Shown piece after piece: positions 8,090 to 17,779 of a DNA stretch of 64,000 nucleotides; within the stretch, counting starts at the first letter, position 1, and each line of letters begins with the position of its first letter. The DNA is from Bacteroidota bacterium. GTDB lineage: Bacteria > Bacteroidota > Bacteroidia > Flavobacteriales > Weeksellaceae. The notes under the pieces are model-generated. The model did not search any database, was not told the DNA's origin, and was given only the letters and a program-made list of their open reading frames with translations. The translations under genes and the position numbers were made by a program. Location of the stretch: assembly GCA_023460855.1 (NCBI GenBank), contig JAEWOS010000016.1, positions 1-64,000 on the forward strand. Reading direction: 5' to 3'.

Positions 8090-11000
8090 CTATTTTTTGA
8101 TGAATTTCAGGTTCTGTTCTTTGTTGTCATCTGCGAAACGCACAATGAACATACCTGCATTCAACACACCGATTCCTATTTGACCGTTTGAAACTTTTCC
8201 CTGCAAAAGCAGTCTTCCGGACTGATCAAAAATCTGGTAATTACCTTCCCATCCTTCAACATGCAAAACGGACCCGTTTTCGGCAACTGCTATTTTCGCA
8301 GTAACTGGCTGCACCACATTGTTTTTAGGAGCATTTTTGAAAACCATGTCGAAATTCCCTTTCGGTTTACCGAGACGTACTGAAAAATCTCTGGCACATC
8401 TTACGCCCATTGCTGCCTGTGGATAAACGCCGGTTCCCGTCTGCATTTTATTTCCCTGAAACTGCATCGCAAGTGCATATCCTGTAGCTCTGTCCGCCAA
8501 AGAAGCCGTCCAGACTCCGGAACGCTGATAAGAAATATCCTTACCTCCCAGTTCTCCGCGAATTCCGTCCGCAGGAAAATTGCCTATCGTATAATTGTTC
8601 TTTTTAAATACCCAGCCAAGATTGCCTATTATTTCCCCGTTGTAAAAATTTTCGACGTTTTGCCACTGATCCTGAATAACGCCGGGTTTGCCGTACGCAT
8701 CATTCGAATATCCGCTGTACCACGGCGAATTTCCCTTGGAACCTGTATAAAGGTGCGTAAAAGATGCATCCGGAACTCTCCAGCCATGCGGACACGGATC
8801 AAATACGGATTTCTCATCCGCATGTCCCCATCTTTCCGGACTTTGATTTCTCTCGTTCAGAACCCAGTCTCTCACCTGCGACAAATCATTCTGATGGCTG
8901 CCTCCGTCATACAAAGTTCCTGTTCCCTGATGGTAAAGGAAGTTCAGCGGCTTTGCAACTGAATGCTGAATATGATCGATGACACGCCGATTTTTCTGAG
9001 GATCACCGGAAGCATACTGCGAAAACTCTTCGGTGTGCATGTTTTCGTAATCGGTCTGATCAATCTGCTGAAAATTTAGCTGCGTTAAATTCTCCCCTAG
9101 ATCTGTCCCTTTATAAATTACAGTGCCATTGCTGAAAGTAGGCAGCGGATCTTTTCTTCCCCACTGATAATGAAGACCTTTGGCAGCATTTGCAAGTGTA
9201 ATATCGGCCGTGACCGGCATTTTGGAAATTGCGCCCAAATTGCGGTCCATAAACACATTCGAAATCGGCGGCAGCTTACTGGCTGTCGGATTTACAAAAT
9301 TGCCGTTTGCAGGCAGTGTATTTTCCGTTACATAATTTTCAGTATAGATCGACGGATCACTATCCGGAACCCAAATATGCCAACTCCACAGTGCATTTTC
9401 CGGTGCGTCTGAAGAGTACAACGTAACTACTGCATTCCCCACTTCGCCTGGAAGAAATTCTACATTGATATGCCCTTCTGCGGGAACAGGATTTGGCTGA
9501 ACCGTAACCTTAGTTATCAAACTCGGACTCGTAGTCCAAAGTACTTTCACCAGCAGATTTCCTGTAATGGCCGGACTGTCTGCAAAATATTTTTGATGAA
9601 CTGCGAACGCTTTTTTTACAGGAATCTTTAGAGCGGAATGACCGGATACCACGAAACTGTTTGGCTGATACAGACCGTCTTTAAGTTCCGGTGCGTTATT
9701 GGCAACAAAGAAATATTCCGTAGCAAAATTACCAATCAGTGCAAGATTCGGATCTTTCATACATCTCACTGCATTACCGGAGCGCGTCGGATGTGTCTGA
9801 TTAATCCAAATTCCGTGAAGTCCGACTGATGTATTGGTGCGGAAATGATCCGAAACCATTGAAAAAACACGTGCTCCGTCGTAACCGTACGTTGCGCTCC
9901 ATGTGGCACCATTTGCCATGTTATCCTGAAACATTATTCCGGCAGGAGCATTTGGCGCAGATGAATTGGGATAATACACATAACCTCCGCTCACAGGCAT
10001 GATTCCCATATTTCGCTGCCCGTAATACGCATTTGTAAAATCCATGCCGAGCCCGGGATAGACTTTGACACCATCGAGAGTAGGATGAGCCTGGTTCGGC
10101 TTTATTTGCGAGTAAGACGGATCGTCATTATTCCAGTTTCCTTTTCTTCCCCATGGCGACAGATTGTTATTCTGCGTAACACGTCCGTAATAAGAAGGTA
10201 CGCGCCAGCCGTTCGGACAAGGATCCAGTTCAGATTTCAGTTCGTAAGAGCGGCTGTCATTCTTCAGTGCTGTGCTGGAACTGTTTGCATTGCTGTGTTT
10301 GCCTTTGGTATTATCGCCCCAAAGATCCCACGAAACATAATTGGTAACATCTGTACCGTTCACTTTATATCTGCTGCTGGAAAACCAGTTGCCTGATGCA
10401 TCAGTGTTGATGATGTAAGTTAGCGGATTCTTAACCGAGTACGCGATATTCTTTTCAATCTCATTGAATTCACGGATTTTCTCCGGGATGGTGTTGAGCG
10501 GATCAACAGATTTGTGTTTCAAATTGCCTGCTTCACCGTTTAGCTCATAAAAATAGCCGTCTTTGTTCACCAGCGGCGGAAAAGGGTCTTTCCTGCCCCA
10601 TTCATACATCAGACCGCCGGATTTATCCCAGTTATTTCCCGTGAAATTATTACCAACAGCTCCTAAATTACGGTCCATATATTCGATACTAACAGGCTGC
10701 ATATTTGCATCTGTTTCGTAGCCCTGGCCGTACGATACGCCATAAGATGGATTATCTGTTGCCCAGATATGCCAGCTCCAGAAAATCTCATCATTTACTT
10801 TAAAAGCGATAACGGCGTTTCCTTTCTTGTGGGAATCCAGTGAAACTTTAATTTTCGAATCTGCCGGATTTGCAGCCTGAAGAAGTGTAACATCGGTAAC
10901 CAGACCGGGATTGTCTTCCCAGTACATTGAAGCAGATAACGTCCCGGAAGGAACCGGCTGCACTGATCCGTTTATCTTTAAATAATCGTACCCATTCCAC

Positions 11001-11164
11001 ATTTCGTAGGCTTTCTTCACCGGAATATATATCCCGCCGTAATTATTATCAAGAGCCTCGGTTACATCGAAAATATAGGAATTTGGAGCACGTTTGAAGT
11101 CCTGTGTCTGCGAGAACACCTGAGAAATCGTCAGGATTGCAGCAGCAATTATTACTTTCTTCAT
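8090..11164 (-). CDS. Secreted T9SS cargo protein with two FISUMP-type units
   Basis: Large secreted protein (1024 aa). The start at 11164 gives MKKVIIAAAILTISQVFSQ, a good signal peptide; an upstream in-frame ATG would add seven residues and spoil it. The body is an internal duplication. Each half has a short beta domain with WSWHIW, then the series MDRNLGA, (Y)xWGRKDP, DPCPxGWRVP and a closing VRC motif, typical of the Fibrobacter succinogenes major paralogous domain. The last 75 residues form a type A sorting domain (QIFDQSGRLLLQGKV ... ending in KFIKK), so T9SS should place it at the cell surface. The ligand or activity is unknown. Confidence 0.88.
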   Translation of the reverse strand: MKKVIIAAAILTISQVFSQTQDFKRAPNSYIFDVTEALDNNYGGIYIPVKKAYEMWNGYDYLKINGSVQPVPSGTLSASMYWEDNPGLVTDVTLLQAANPADSKIKVSLDSHKKGNAVIAFKVNDEIFWSWHIWATDNPSYGVSYGQGYETDANMQPVSIEYMDRNLGAVGNNFTGNNWDKSGGLMYEWGRKDPFPPLVNKDGYFYELNGEAGNLKHKSVDPLNTIPEKIREFNEIEKNIAYSVKNPLTYIINTDASGNWFSSSRYKVNGTDVTNYVSWDLWGDNTKGKHSNANSSSTALKNDSRSYELKSELDPCPNGWRVPSYYGRVTQNNNLSPWGRKGNWNNDDPSYSQIKPNQAHPTLDGVKVYPGLGMDFTNAYYGQRNMGIMPVSGGYVYYPNSSAPNAPAGIMFQDNMANGATWSATYGYDGARVFSMVSDHFRTNTSVGLHGIWINQTHPTRSGNAVRCMKDPNLALIGNFATEYFFVANNAPELKDGLYQPNSFVVSGHSALKIPVKKAFAVHQKYFADSPAITGNLLVKVLWTTSPSLITKVTVQPNPVPAEGHINVEFLPGEVGNAVVTLYSSDAPENALWSWHIWVPDSDPSIYTENYVTENTLPANGNFVNPTASKLPPISNVFMDRNLGAISKMPVTADITLANAAKGLHYQWGRKDPLPTFSNGTVIYKGTDLGENLTQLNFQQIDQTDYENMHTEEFSQYASGDPQKNRRVIDHIQHSVAKPLNFLYHQGTGTLYDGGSHQNDLSQVRDWVLNERNQSPERWGHADEKSVFDPCPHGWRVPDASFTHLYTGSKGNSPWYSGYSNDAYGKPGVIQDQWQNVENFYNGEIIGNLGWVFKKNNYTIGNFPADGIRGELGGKDISYQRSGVWTASLADRATGYALAMQFQGNKMQTGTGVYPQAAMGVRCARDFSVRLGKPKGNFDMVFKNAPKNNVVQPVTAKIAVAENGSVLHVEGWEGNYQIFDQSGRLLLQGKVSNGQIGIGVLNAGMFIVRFADDNKEQNLKFIKK

Positions 11165-11221
11165 TTCTTGTAAAAAAATTTTCAATATTATTGAGTATTC
11201 TTTTTACATCATTTGCAAGAG

Positions 11222-11229
11222 CAAAAATA
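11222..11229 (-). promoter_or_regulatory. -7 promoter box upstream of the T9SS cargo gene
   Basis: Reads TATTTTTG on the minus strand, matching TAnnTTTG, about 58 bases before the ATG at 11164. I see no convincing TTTG at the expected -33 distance. Confidence 0.45.
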
Positions 11230-11309
11230 ATTGAAATTTTATATCTAATAATAATTTTGTTTTAATTATTATTAAATTTTTCGCAAACAGAGTAGTAGGC
11301 TGTTAGAGA

Positions 11310-11343
11310 AAAAAGAAAACCGGAACGATTTATTATTCCGGTT
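11310..11343 (-). terminator. topA terminator
   Basis: AACCGGAA/TTCCGGTT (11318-11325 with 11336-11343) forms an 8 bp stem with a 10-base loop. On the minus strand it is followed by a T-rich tract (TTCTTTTTTC). It lies 26 bases past the topA stop. Confidence 0.8.
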
Positions 11344-11369
11344 GGTTATGACACTGCGACCTGTTCGGT

Positions 11370-13952
11370 CTATTTTTTAGAATCCGACTTCTTAGCTGCC
11401 GGTTTTTTTGCAGTAGCTTTCTTAGCCGCCGGTTTTTTTGCTGCGGTCTTTTTCTTTGCTGTAGTTTTCTTTTCTGCAAAAGCCGTTTTATCCTGGGCGG
11501 TTATCCATTTCTTTACTTCTTCCAGGGAAACTTCTTTCAGTTCTTCGGCCGTGTACTTCTCATCCTTTTTGTTTTTAGGAATTTTGAAGTTGGTTTTCCC
11601 GAATTTGATGAAAGGACCCCATCTTCCGTTTTCGATGTAAATTTTTTCTTTTTCCCATTGTGCGATGTAGCGGTTCGCCTCTTTTTCCAGTTTGGCGTCG
11701 ATCAGTTCGGTAATTTCCTGAGTAGAAAGATTATTAAAATCATATTTCTTCGGAACATTCACAAAAATATTTTTGTATTTCAGGAATGGGCCAAATCTTC
11801 CCGTACCTTTTGTTACCGGTTCTCCTTTATAAGTTGCAACAGGTGCATCCGCAATTTTCTTTTCTGCGATTAGTTCTTCCGCCCTTTGCTGATCTATAGA
11901 AAGCGGATCTTCTCCTCTCGGAATATTGATAAACGTTTCGCCCCACTTTACATACGGTCCGAACCTGCCCACTGCAACTGTCACCGGCTTTCCGTCCACT
12001 TCATGCAGTTCGAAAGGCAGTTTAAAAAGTTCCAGAGCTTCTTCCAGCGATATGGTTGCAATATTCTGGCTTGCCATAATACTTGCAAAAACCGGCTTTT
12101 CTTCATCATCAGATTCACCGATTTGTATCATTGCGCCGTATCTTCCCATTCTCGCATAAACATTCTTACCTGTTTTGGGATCTTTGCCGAGCAGTCGTTC
12201 ACCAGTAGCACGGTCTGCATTTTCTTCTACATGTTCGATTTTCGGATGAAATTCCCTGTAAAAATCTCCGAGAACTTCCTTCCATCGTTCTTCACCGTTT
12301 GCAATATCATCGAAATCCTGTTCTACTTTTGCAGTAAAGCCGTAATCCAGAATTTCTGCAAAATTATTCGTGAGGAATTCATTCACCACTTCTCCGATGT
12401 CTGTAGGCACGAATTTATTTTTGTCTCCGCCAAATTTTTCCGTCAGTTGCTCTTTCGTGATCACTTCTTTTGAAAGCGACATTTTCAGAATTTCACGTTC
12501 CTGCGGAATAATTTCACGCTTATCGACATATTCGCGGTTCTGAATCGTCTGAATGGTAGGCGCATAAGTCGAAGGACGTCCGATGCCGAGTTCTTCGAGT
12601 TTCTTAACCAGTCCGGCTTCTGTATATCTTGCCGCAGGTCTGGTAAATTTTTCTGTTGCGGTAATTTTTCTGAAATCCAGTAACTCGCCAACTTTTACTT
12701 TTGGTAACAGTTTTTGATTGTCTTCCGCATCTTCTTCATCATTTTTGGTAATTCCGTATACTTTCAGGAAACCGTCAAAAACAATTACTTCCCCCTGTGC
12801 TTCGAAATTCTGAGGAAGTTTTTCATCACCGATTTCAATCGTGGTTTTTTCAATTTCTGCATTCGCCATCTGCGAAGCCAGTGTTCTTTTATAAATAAGC
12901 TGATATAATTTGTTCAGCTGAGCGTCTCCAACCGTTTTCACCGAAAAATCTGTCGGGCGGATTGCTTCGTGCGCTTCCTGCGCCGATGCAGATTTGGTCG
13001 TATAATTTCTTGGCTTCGAATATTTTTCTCCGTATTCCGAAATAATCTGGTCTTTGGCTCCATTGATTGCTTCCTGGGAAAGATTCACGGAATCCGTTCT
13101 CATATATGTGATAAATCCTTCTTCGTACAGGCGCTGCGCAACGCGCATAGTGGAAGTAACACCGTAACCAAGCCGGTTTGAAGCTTCCTGCTGTAATGTC
13201 GAAGTGGTAAAAGGAGCTGATGCAGAACGGGTTCCGGGCTTCTTTTCAACTTTCAGAACTTTGAAATCTGTTTTCTTCGCCAGTTCGAGGAAATGTTCTG
13301 CTTCGTCCGCATTTTCGAAATCTTTCTTCGTTTTTGCAGCAATATCCTGTTTGGTCTCATTTATAAATACACCTTCCATTTTGAAAGATGATTTCGGCTC
13401 AAAAGCACGAATTTCCAGTTCTCTTTCTACTATTAAACGTACCGCAACTGATTGTACGCGCCCTGCCGAAAGACCGGTTTTCACTTTTTTCCATAAAACC
13501 GGCGACATTTCGAAACCAACAATCCTGTCAAGAACTCTTCTTGCCTGCTGCGCATTTACAAGATCCTGATTTATTTCCCGTGGATTTTCAATGGCTTTCA
13601 GAATGGCATTCTTGGTAATTTCATGAAATACAATTCTCTTCGCCTGATCGTTTTTAAGCTTTAACTCCTGCGCCAGATGCCATGCAATAGCTTCTCCTTC
13701 ACGGTCTTCATCGGAAGCGAGCCATACCATTTCAGATTTCTTTACGGCTTCCTTTAATTCCGCAACAACCTTCTTCTTATCTGCGGAAACTTCATAATCC
13801 GGCGTGAATGTGGAAAGGTCTATTCCCATTCCTTTTTTAGGCAAATCGCGGATATGTCCGAAGCTCGATTTCACTTGAAAATCGTTGCCCAGATATTTTT
13901 GAATAGTCTTTGCTTTAGCGGGAGACTCGACAATTACGAGGTTCTTTGGCAT
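11370..13952 (-). CDS. topA: DNA topoisomerase I
   Basis: Type IA topoisomerase (860 aa) that relaxes negative supercoils. It begins with a Toprim domain (NLVIVESPAKAKTIQKYLG, then DEDREGEAIAWH) and contains the catalytic tyrosine in FITYMRTDS (Tyr283). The C-terminus lacks classical Cys4 zinc fingers. Instead it has repeated ribbon units with the signature GRxGPxxK (GRYGAMIQIG, GRFGPYVKWG, GRFGPFLKYK, GRWGPFIKFG). The last 35 residues are a Lys/Ala-rich, histone-H1-like tail, probably for nonspecific DNA binding. The length and layout fit other Bacteroidota TopA proteins. Confidence 0.97.
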   Translation of the reverse strand: MPKNLVIVESPAKAKTIQKYLGNDFQVKSSFGHIRDLPKKGMGIDLSTFTPDYEVSADKKKVVAELKEAVKKSEMVWLASDEDREGEAIAWHLAQELKLKNDQAKRIVFHEITKNAILKAIENPREINQDLVNAQQARRVLDRIVGFEMSPVLWKKVKTGLSAGRVQSVAVRLIVERELEIRAFEPKSSFKMEGVFINETKQDIAAKTKKDFENADEAEHFLELAKKTDFKVLKVEKKPGTRSASAPFTTSTLQQEASNRLGYGVTSTMRVAQRLYEEGFITYMRTDSVNLSQEAINGAKDQIISEYGEKYSKPRNYTTKSASAQEAHEAIRPTDFSVKTVGDAQLNKLYQLIYKRTLASQMANAEIEKTTIEIGDEKLPQNFEAQGEVIVFDGFLKVYGITKNDEEDAEDNQKLLPKVKVGELLDFRKITATEKFTRPAARYTEAGLVKKLEELGIGRPSTYAPTIQTIQNREYVDKREIIPQEREILKMSLSKEVITKEQLTEKFGGDKNKFVPTDIGEVVNEFLTNNFAEILDYGFTAKVEQDFDDIANGEERWKEVLGDFYREFHPKIEHVEENADRATGERLLGKDPKTGKNVYARMGRYGAMIQIGESDDEEKPVFASIMASQNIATISLEEALELFKLPFELHEVDGKPVTVAVGRFGPYVKWGETFINIPRGEDPLSIDQQRAEELIAEKKIADAPVATYKGEPVTKGTGRFGPFLKYKNIFVNVPKKYDFNNLSTQEITELIDAKLEKEANRYIAQWEKEKIYIENGRWGPFIKFGKTNFKIPKNKKDEKYTAEELKEVSLEEVKKWITAQDKTAFAEKKTTAKKKTAAKKPAAKKATAKKPAAKKSDSKK

Positions 13953-13968
13953 TCAGTACAAATTTTTG

Positions 13969-13976
13969 CAAAAGTA
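13969..13976 (-). promoter_or_regulatory. -7 promoter box for topA
   Basis: TACTTTTG on the minus strand matches TAnnTTTG, 16 bases before the topA ATG. The -33 element is not obvious. Confidence 0.5.
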
Positions 13977-14063
13977 GAACTATTTTTTTATTCGGTGTTT
14001 TTCACGCTGTTACCTGACAAGAAAATCGGGAATAAACCTTTTCCGGCGCTGGTTTAAATCTTG

Positions 14064-14071
14064 TAAATTTG
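14064..14071 (+). promoter_or_regulatory. -7 promoter box at the head of the flexirubin-type locus
   Basis: TAAATTTG matches TAnnTTTG and lies 16 bases before the ATG at 14088. The region where a -33 TTTG is expected reads TTTTCC, a weak match. Confidence 0.5.
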
Positions 14072-14087
14072 CGCACTTTAGCAGGGG

Positions 14088-17000
14088 ATGCATAGAATTT
14101 TTATATCCATTTATCATGTAATACGGAGAAACAAAGTGCTTTCCGCACTGTTGGCCGTGCTTTTCCTGCTGCTTTGCTTTCTGTTTGCACGAAACATCAC
14201 ATTTGATGAAGACATCAACAAAATTATTCCGAAAAATGAAAGATCCGGGTTAACCTCAAACATTCTTTCCCAACTTAATTTTTCGGATAAGATTGTAGTG
14301 ATGATCGAAAGCAAAAACCCTGAAGATGATTTTGCGCTGTCCGAAACTGCAGACCGTTTTCTGGAAGAAATCGAACCGCTCCATAAATATTACAGTAAAA
14401 TTGACGGCAGAATCGACGAAAACCAGATTTCTGAAACATTCACTTTCGTTCATGAGCATTTGCCACTATTTCTGAATGATCAGGATTACGCTGCGATTGC
14501 TGGAAAAATTAATCCGGACAGCATTGCCGCGAAAACAGTTCAGAATTATAATGAACTGGTTTCACCGACAGGAATTGTAAGCCGCGAATTCATCAAAAAA
14601 GATCCGCTCGGAATTACAGGAATCGGTCTCCAAAAACTCAGCGCGCTGAATGTCGGTAAAGATTTCAGGCTCGAAAATAATTACGTGGTGAGCAGCGACG
14701 GTAAAAACCTGCTTCTGTTCATTGAACCCGCATTTGGAGGAAGCGAAACCAAAAACAATGAAATTTTTGTAGACCAGCTCAATGCAGTGAAGGAGAAACT
14801 TAATAAAGATTTTAACGGTATATCTGAAATAAGGTATTACGGCTCTCCGTTTATCGCCGTTGCCAATGCAAAACAGATTAAAAAAGATATACAGAGTTCG
14901 GTTTTTATCTCATCCGGAATTCTGTTGATTTTACTGATATTTTATTTCCGGAATTTTTTCGCACCGTTAATCATATTTATACCTACTGTTTTCGGTGCGG
15001 CCGGCGGTTTAGTGTTTATTTATTTCTTGAAAGACAGTATTTCGGCGATATCTTTAAGCGTAAGTGCAATTCTCATCGGCATTACCATCGATTACGCCAT
15101 TCATATTCTGACGCATTCCAAACATAAGAAATCGGCAGAAGAAGTAATTCGTGAAATTACAAAACCGGTGATGATGAGCGCATCTACCACAGCGATTTCA
15201 TTTCTGTGCCTCTTATTCGTGAAGTCGGAAGCGCTTCAGGATTTAGGCGTTTTTGCGTCTGTTACGGTTATTCTGTCGGCTGTGTTTACACTCATCATCA
15301 TTCCGCAGCTTTACAATCCTGCAAAAGTTTCTGCAAATTCGCGCACAACCTTTGTGGACAGACTCGGCGCTTATCCTTACGAGAAAAACCGGTGGCTCGT
15401 TATATTTTGCGGAATACTGATTGTTGCTTCTTTCTTCGGATGGCGCCATGTAAAATTCAATCAGAATATTAATGATCTGAATTATGTTCCAGATGAAATG
15501 AAGGCCAATGAAAAGCGGCTGGAACAGCTTTCCGACCTCACTTCGAAATCGATTTATGTGGTTTCCTACGGAAATTCACAGGATGAAGCACTAAAGCAAA
15601 ATGCTGAAGTTCACAATTTTCTCGTTGCACAGCAAAAACAAAACAGCATCATTTCGTACAATTCTGTTGGCGGGGCAGTTCTTTCCAAGGCTGAACAGCA
15701 AGAAAGAATAAATTTATGGAACAACTTCTGGAATGCAGAGCGGAAAAACAATACACTTGCAACATTAGCACAAGAAGGTTCAGCGGTAGGTTTCAACGAA
15801 ACTGCATACGAAGATTTTACTAAACAGCTCAACACGCAGTTTCAGCCGATATCACAAGAAAAATATGGTGAACTGGAAGCGTTGCAGCTTGATCAGTTTA
15901 TAAATCATTCGAACGGACTTTACACGGTAAGCACGCTCGTGAAAATAGATGAAAGAAACCGCGACAGTTTTGTTAATGCCATCGAAAAAACAGGCAATGT
16001 AATGGCAATTGACCGGCAGCAGCTCAACGAAAATTTTCTGGGCCTGCTGAAAGAAGACTTTACCGACCTCATCAATTATTCTGTAATTGCGGTTATCATT
16101 GTGTTCATGCTGTTTTTCAGAAATATTGATCTAACGCTGATGGCGGTAATTCCGATTCTCCTTTCCGGAATGGTGACTGCCGGAATTCTATATTTTCTTG
16201 GTCTGGAATTCAATATTTTCAGTACAATTGTCTGCACCATTATTTTTGGCGCAGGCGTCGATTTTAATATTTTCCTTACGCAGGCGATGCAGAAGGAAAT
16301 TACCACCGGAGAAGCCCAGCTTCCGCTCTATCGTGTTTCCATTATTCTGGCCCTGCTCACCACAGTTCTGGCAATTGGCGCATTAATTTTTGCCAGGCAT
16401 CCTGCACTTTATTCGGTTGCGGCCGTAGCGTTAATTGGCCTTTGTGCAGTTACTTTCATTTCTTTTGCGATGTATCCGCTGATGTTCAATTTCATCAAAA
16501 AAAGACAGGAAAAAGGAAGATCACCCATCACTTTCAGATTGTTTATTCACTCCGCATTATCTTTTATATATTACGGATTAGGAAGCGCTGTTTTCTCGCT
16601 GATCGGCAAATTTCTTGTTCCGAAAGCCGGAACAGGTACGTTGAACAACATCAAAAAATTGATGGCCGGATTTCTGAAATCTGTCCTGTACAGCAACCCT
16701 TTCGTTAAAAAGCGCGTTATTAATTTTTCAAAGGAAAATTTTGATAAACCGGCAATCATCATCGCCAACCACACTTCTTTCCTGGACTCCCTGGTCATTG
16801 CGCTCGTAACTCACAAAGTTATTTTCCTGGTGAACGACTGGGTGTATCAATCGCCGGTTTTTGGACCAATGGTTCGTGCGTTAGGTTTTTATCCGGTTTC
16901 ACAGGGGATTGAAAACGGAATGGACGCTCTGAAAGAAAAAGTAAAACAGGGATTTTCGCTGGTTGTATTTCCGGAATCTCAGCGTTCGTATGATAACCGC

Positions 17001-17741
17001 GTGAAACGTTTTCACAAAGGTGCTTTTTATCTCGCAGAAGAATTGAAACTGGATATTGTTCCGATGTTTATTCACGGTAATTCCGAAGTACTTCCTAAAA
17101 ACGACTTTATCATTTACGACGGTGCCATAACTGTGAAAGTTGGCGACCGTATTGAATATGGAGATACAGCTTTTGGAAAAAACTACAGTGAAAAAACAAA
17201 GAAGATCAATAAAATGTTCCGCGAGGAATTTAACGGATTAAGACAGGAGCTTGAAGACGAAAACTATTTCAGAAAAACCATTTATTTAAGTTTTTTATAC
17301 CGGGAAAATGAAATTGTGGATGCGGTAAAAAAAGATTTTGAAGACCATAAAACAACATACTTCAGACTTAACAAATTCATTGCTGAGGATGCCGTTATTC
17401 TTCATGCAGCGCATGATTACGGACAAAAGGATGTGCTCATCGCACTGCAACAACCGGGAAGAAAAATCTTCACTTACATTTCTGAAGAGGAAAACCGGAA
17501 TGTTGCCAGCCAGAACTATCTCGTGAAGCGACGTAAAATCCATTATCTCACAGATATTAATGAAACGACGAAAGAAATTGATGTTCTGTTAGTCAGCGAT
17601 CCGGAGTTTCGGTTATCCGAATTAAGCCGGCTTCCGCGCACCATCATGTTTCTGCAGGTTCGTCCGGAAAATGCCGTTCCTGCGGACTATGAGTTAACGC
17701 ACGAAGATGCGGGATTCATTATTTACAGCATTAAAGAATAA
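14088..17741 (+). CDS. MMPL/RND transporter fused to a PlsC acyltransferase and a third C-terminal domain
   Basis: Three-part inner-membrane protein (1217 aa). Residues 1-800 form an RND/MMPL lipid exporter in two halves, each with a periplasmic loop and a six-helix bundle; GITIDYAIH and GAGVDFNIF are the matching helix-4 motifs. Residues 880-1060 are a PlsC-type 1-acylglycerol-3-phosphate acyltransferase with NHTSFLD (His895, Asp900) and FPESQRS, where the usual FPEGTRS has Gln. The last 150 residues resemble a degenerate Rossmann or methyltransferase-like domain with no clear cofactor motif. Such fusions occur in flexirubin/aryl-polyene loci, where they probably acylate and move the lipid pigment. 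Confidence 0.87.
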   Translation: MHRIFISIYHVIRRNKVLSALLAVLFLLLCFLFARNITFDEDINKIIPKNERSGLTSNILSQLNFSDKIVVMIESKNPEDDFALSETADRFLEEIEPLHKYYSKIDGRIDENQISETFTFVHEHLPLFLNDQDYAAIAGKINPDSIAAKTVQNYNELVSPTGIVSREFIKKDPLGITGIGLQKLSALNVGKDFRLENNYVVSSDGKNLLLFIEPAFGGSETKNNEIFVDQLNAVKEKLNKDFNGISEIRYYGSPFIAVANAKQIKKDIQSSVFISSGILLILLIFYFRNFFAPLIIFIPTVFGAAGGLVFIYFLKDSISAISLSVSAILIGITIDYAIHILTHSKHKKSAEEVIREITKPVMMSASTTAISFLCLLFVKSEALQDLGVFASVTVILSAVFTLIIIPQLYNPAKVSANSRTTFVDRLGAYPYEKNRWLVIFCGILIVASFFGWRHVKFNQNINDLNYVPDEMKANEKRLEQLSDLTSKSIYVVSYGNSQDEALKQNAEVHNFLVAQQKQNSIISYNSVGGAVLSKAEQQERINLWNNFWNAERKNNTLATLAQEGSAVGFNETAYEDFTKQLNTQFQPISQEKYGELEALQLDQFINHSNGLYTVSTLVKIDERNRDSFVNAIEKTGNVMAIDRQQLNENFLGLLKEDFTDLINYSVIAVIIVFMLFFRNIDLTLMAVIPILLSGMVTAGILYFLGLEFNIFSTIVCTIIFGAGVDFNIFLTQAMQKEITTGEAQLPLYRVSIILALLTTVLAIGALIFARHPALYSVAAVALIGLCAVTFISFAMYPLMFNFIKKRQEKGRSPITFRLFIHSALSFIYYGLGSAVFSLIGKFLVPKAGTGTLNNIKKLMAGFLKSVLYSNPFVKKRVINFSKENFDKPAIIIANHTSFLDSLVIALVTHKVIFLVNDWVYQSPVFGPMVRALGFYPVSQGIENGMDALKEKVKQGFSLVVFPESQRSYDNRVKRFHKGAFYLAEELKLDIVPMFIHGNSEVLPKNDFIIYDGAITVKVGDRIEYGDTAFGKNYSEKTKKINKMFREEFNGLRQELEDENYFRKTIYLSFLYRENEIVDAVKKDFEDHKTTYFRLNKFIAEDAVILHAAHDYGQKDVLIALQQPGRKIFTYISEEENRNVASQNYLVKRRKIHYLTDINETTKEIDVLLVSDPEFRLSELSRLPRTIMFLQVRPENAVPADYELTHEDAGFIIYSIKE

Positions 17742-17748
17742 TTTTAAT

Positions 17749-17756
17749 TATTTTTG
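17749..17756 (+). promoter_or_regulatory. Possible internal -7 promoter box before darA
   Basis: TATTTTTG matches TAnnTTTG, 24 bases upstream of the darA ATG and 8 bases after the MMPL stop. A -33 element is not clear, so this may be chance in AT-rich DNA. Confidence 0.35.
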
Positions 17757-17779
17757 CAGGAATTTGCTTTATTTATAAT

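Noticed and set aside
11886..12473. 195-codon open frame antisense to topA
   Set aside because: It lies entirely within the well-supported topA gene, and its product is Cys/Phe/Ile-rich with no recognisable fold, as expected from an antisense shadow.
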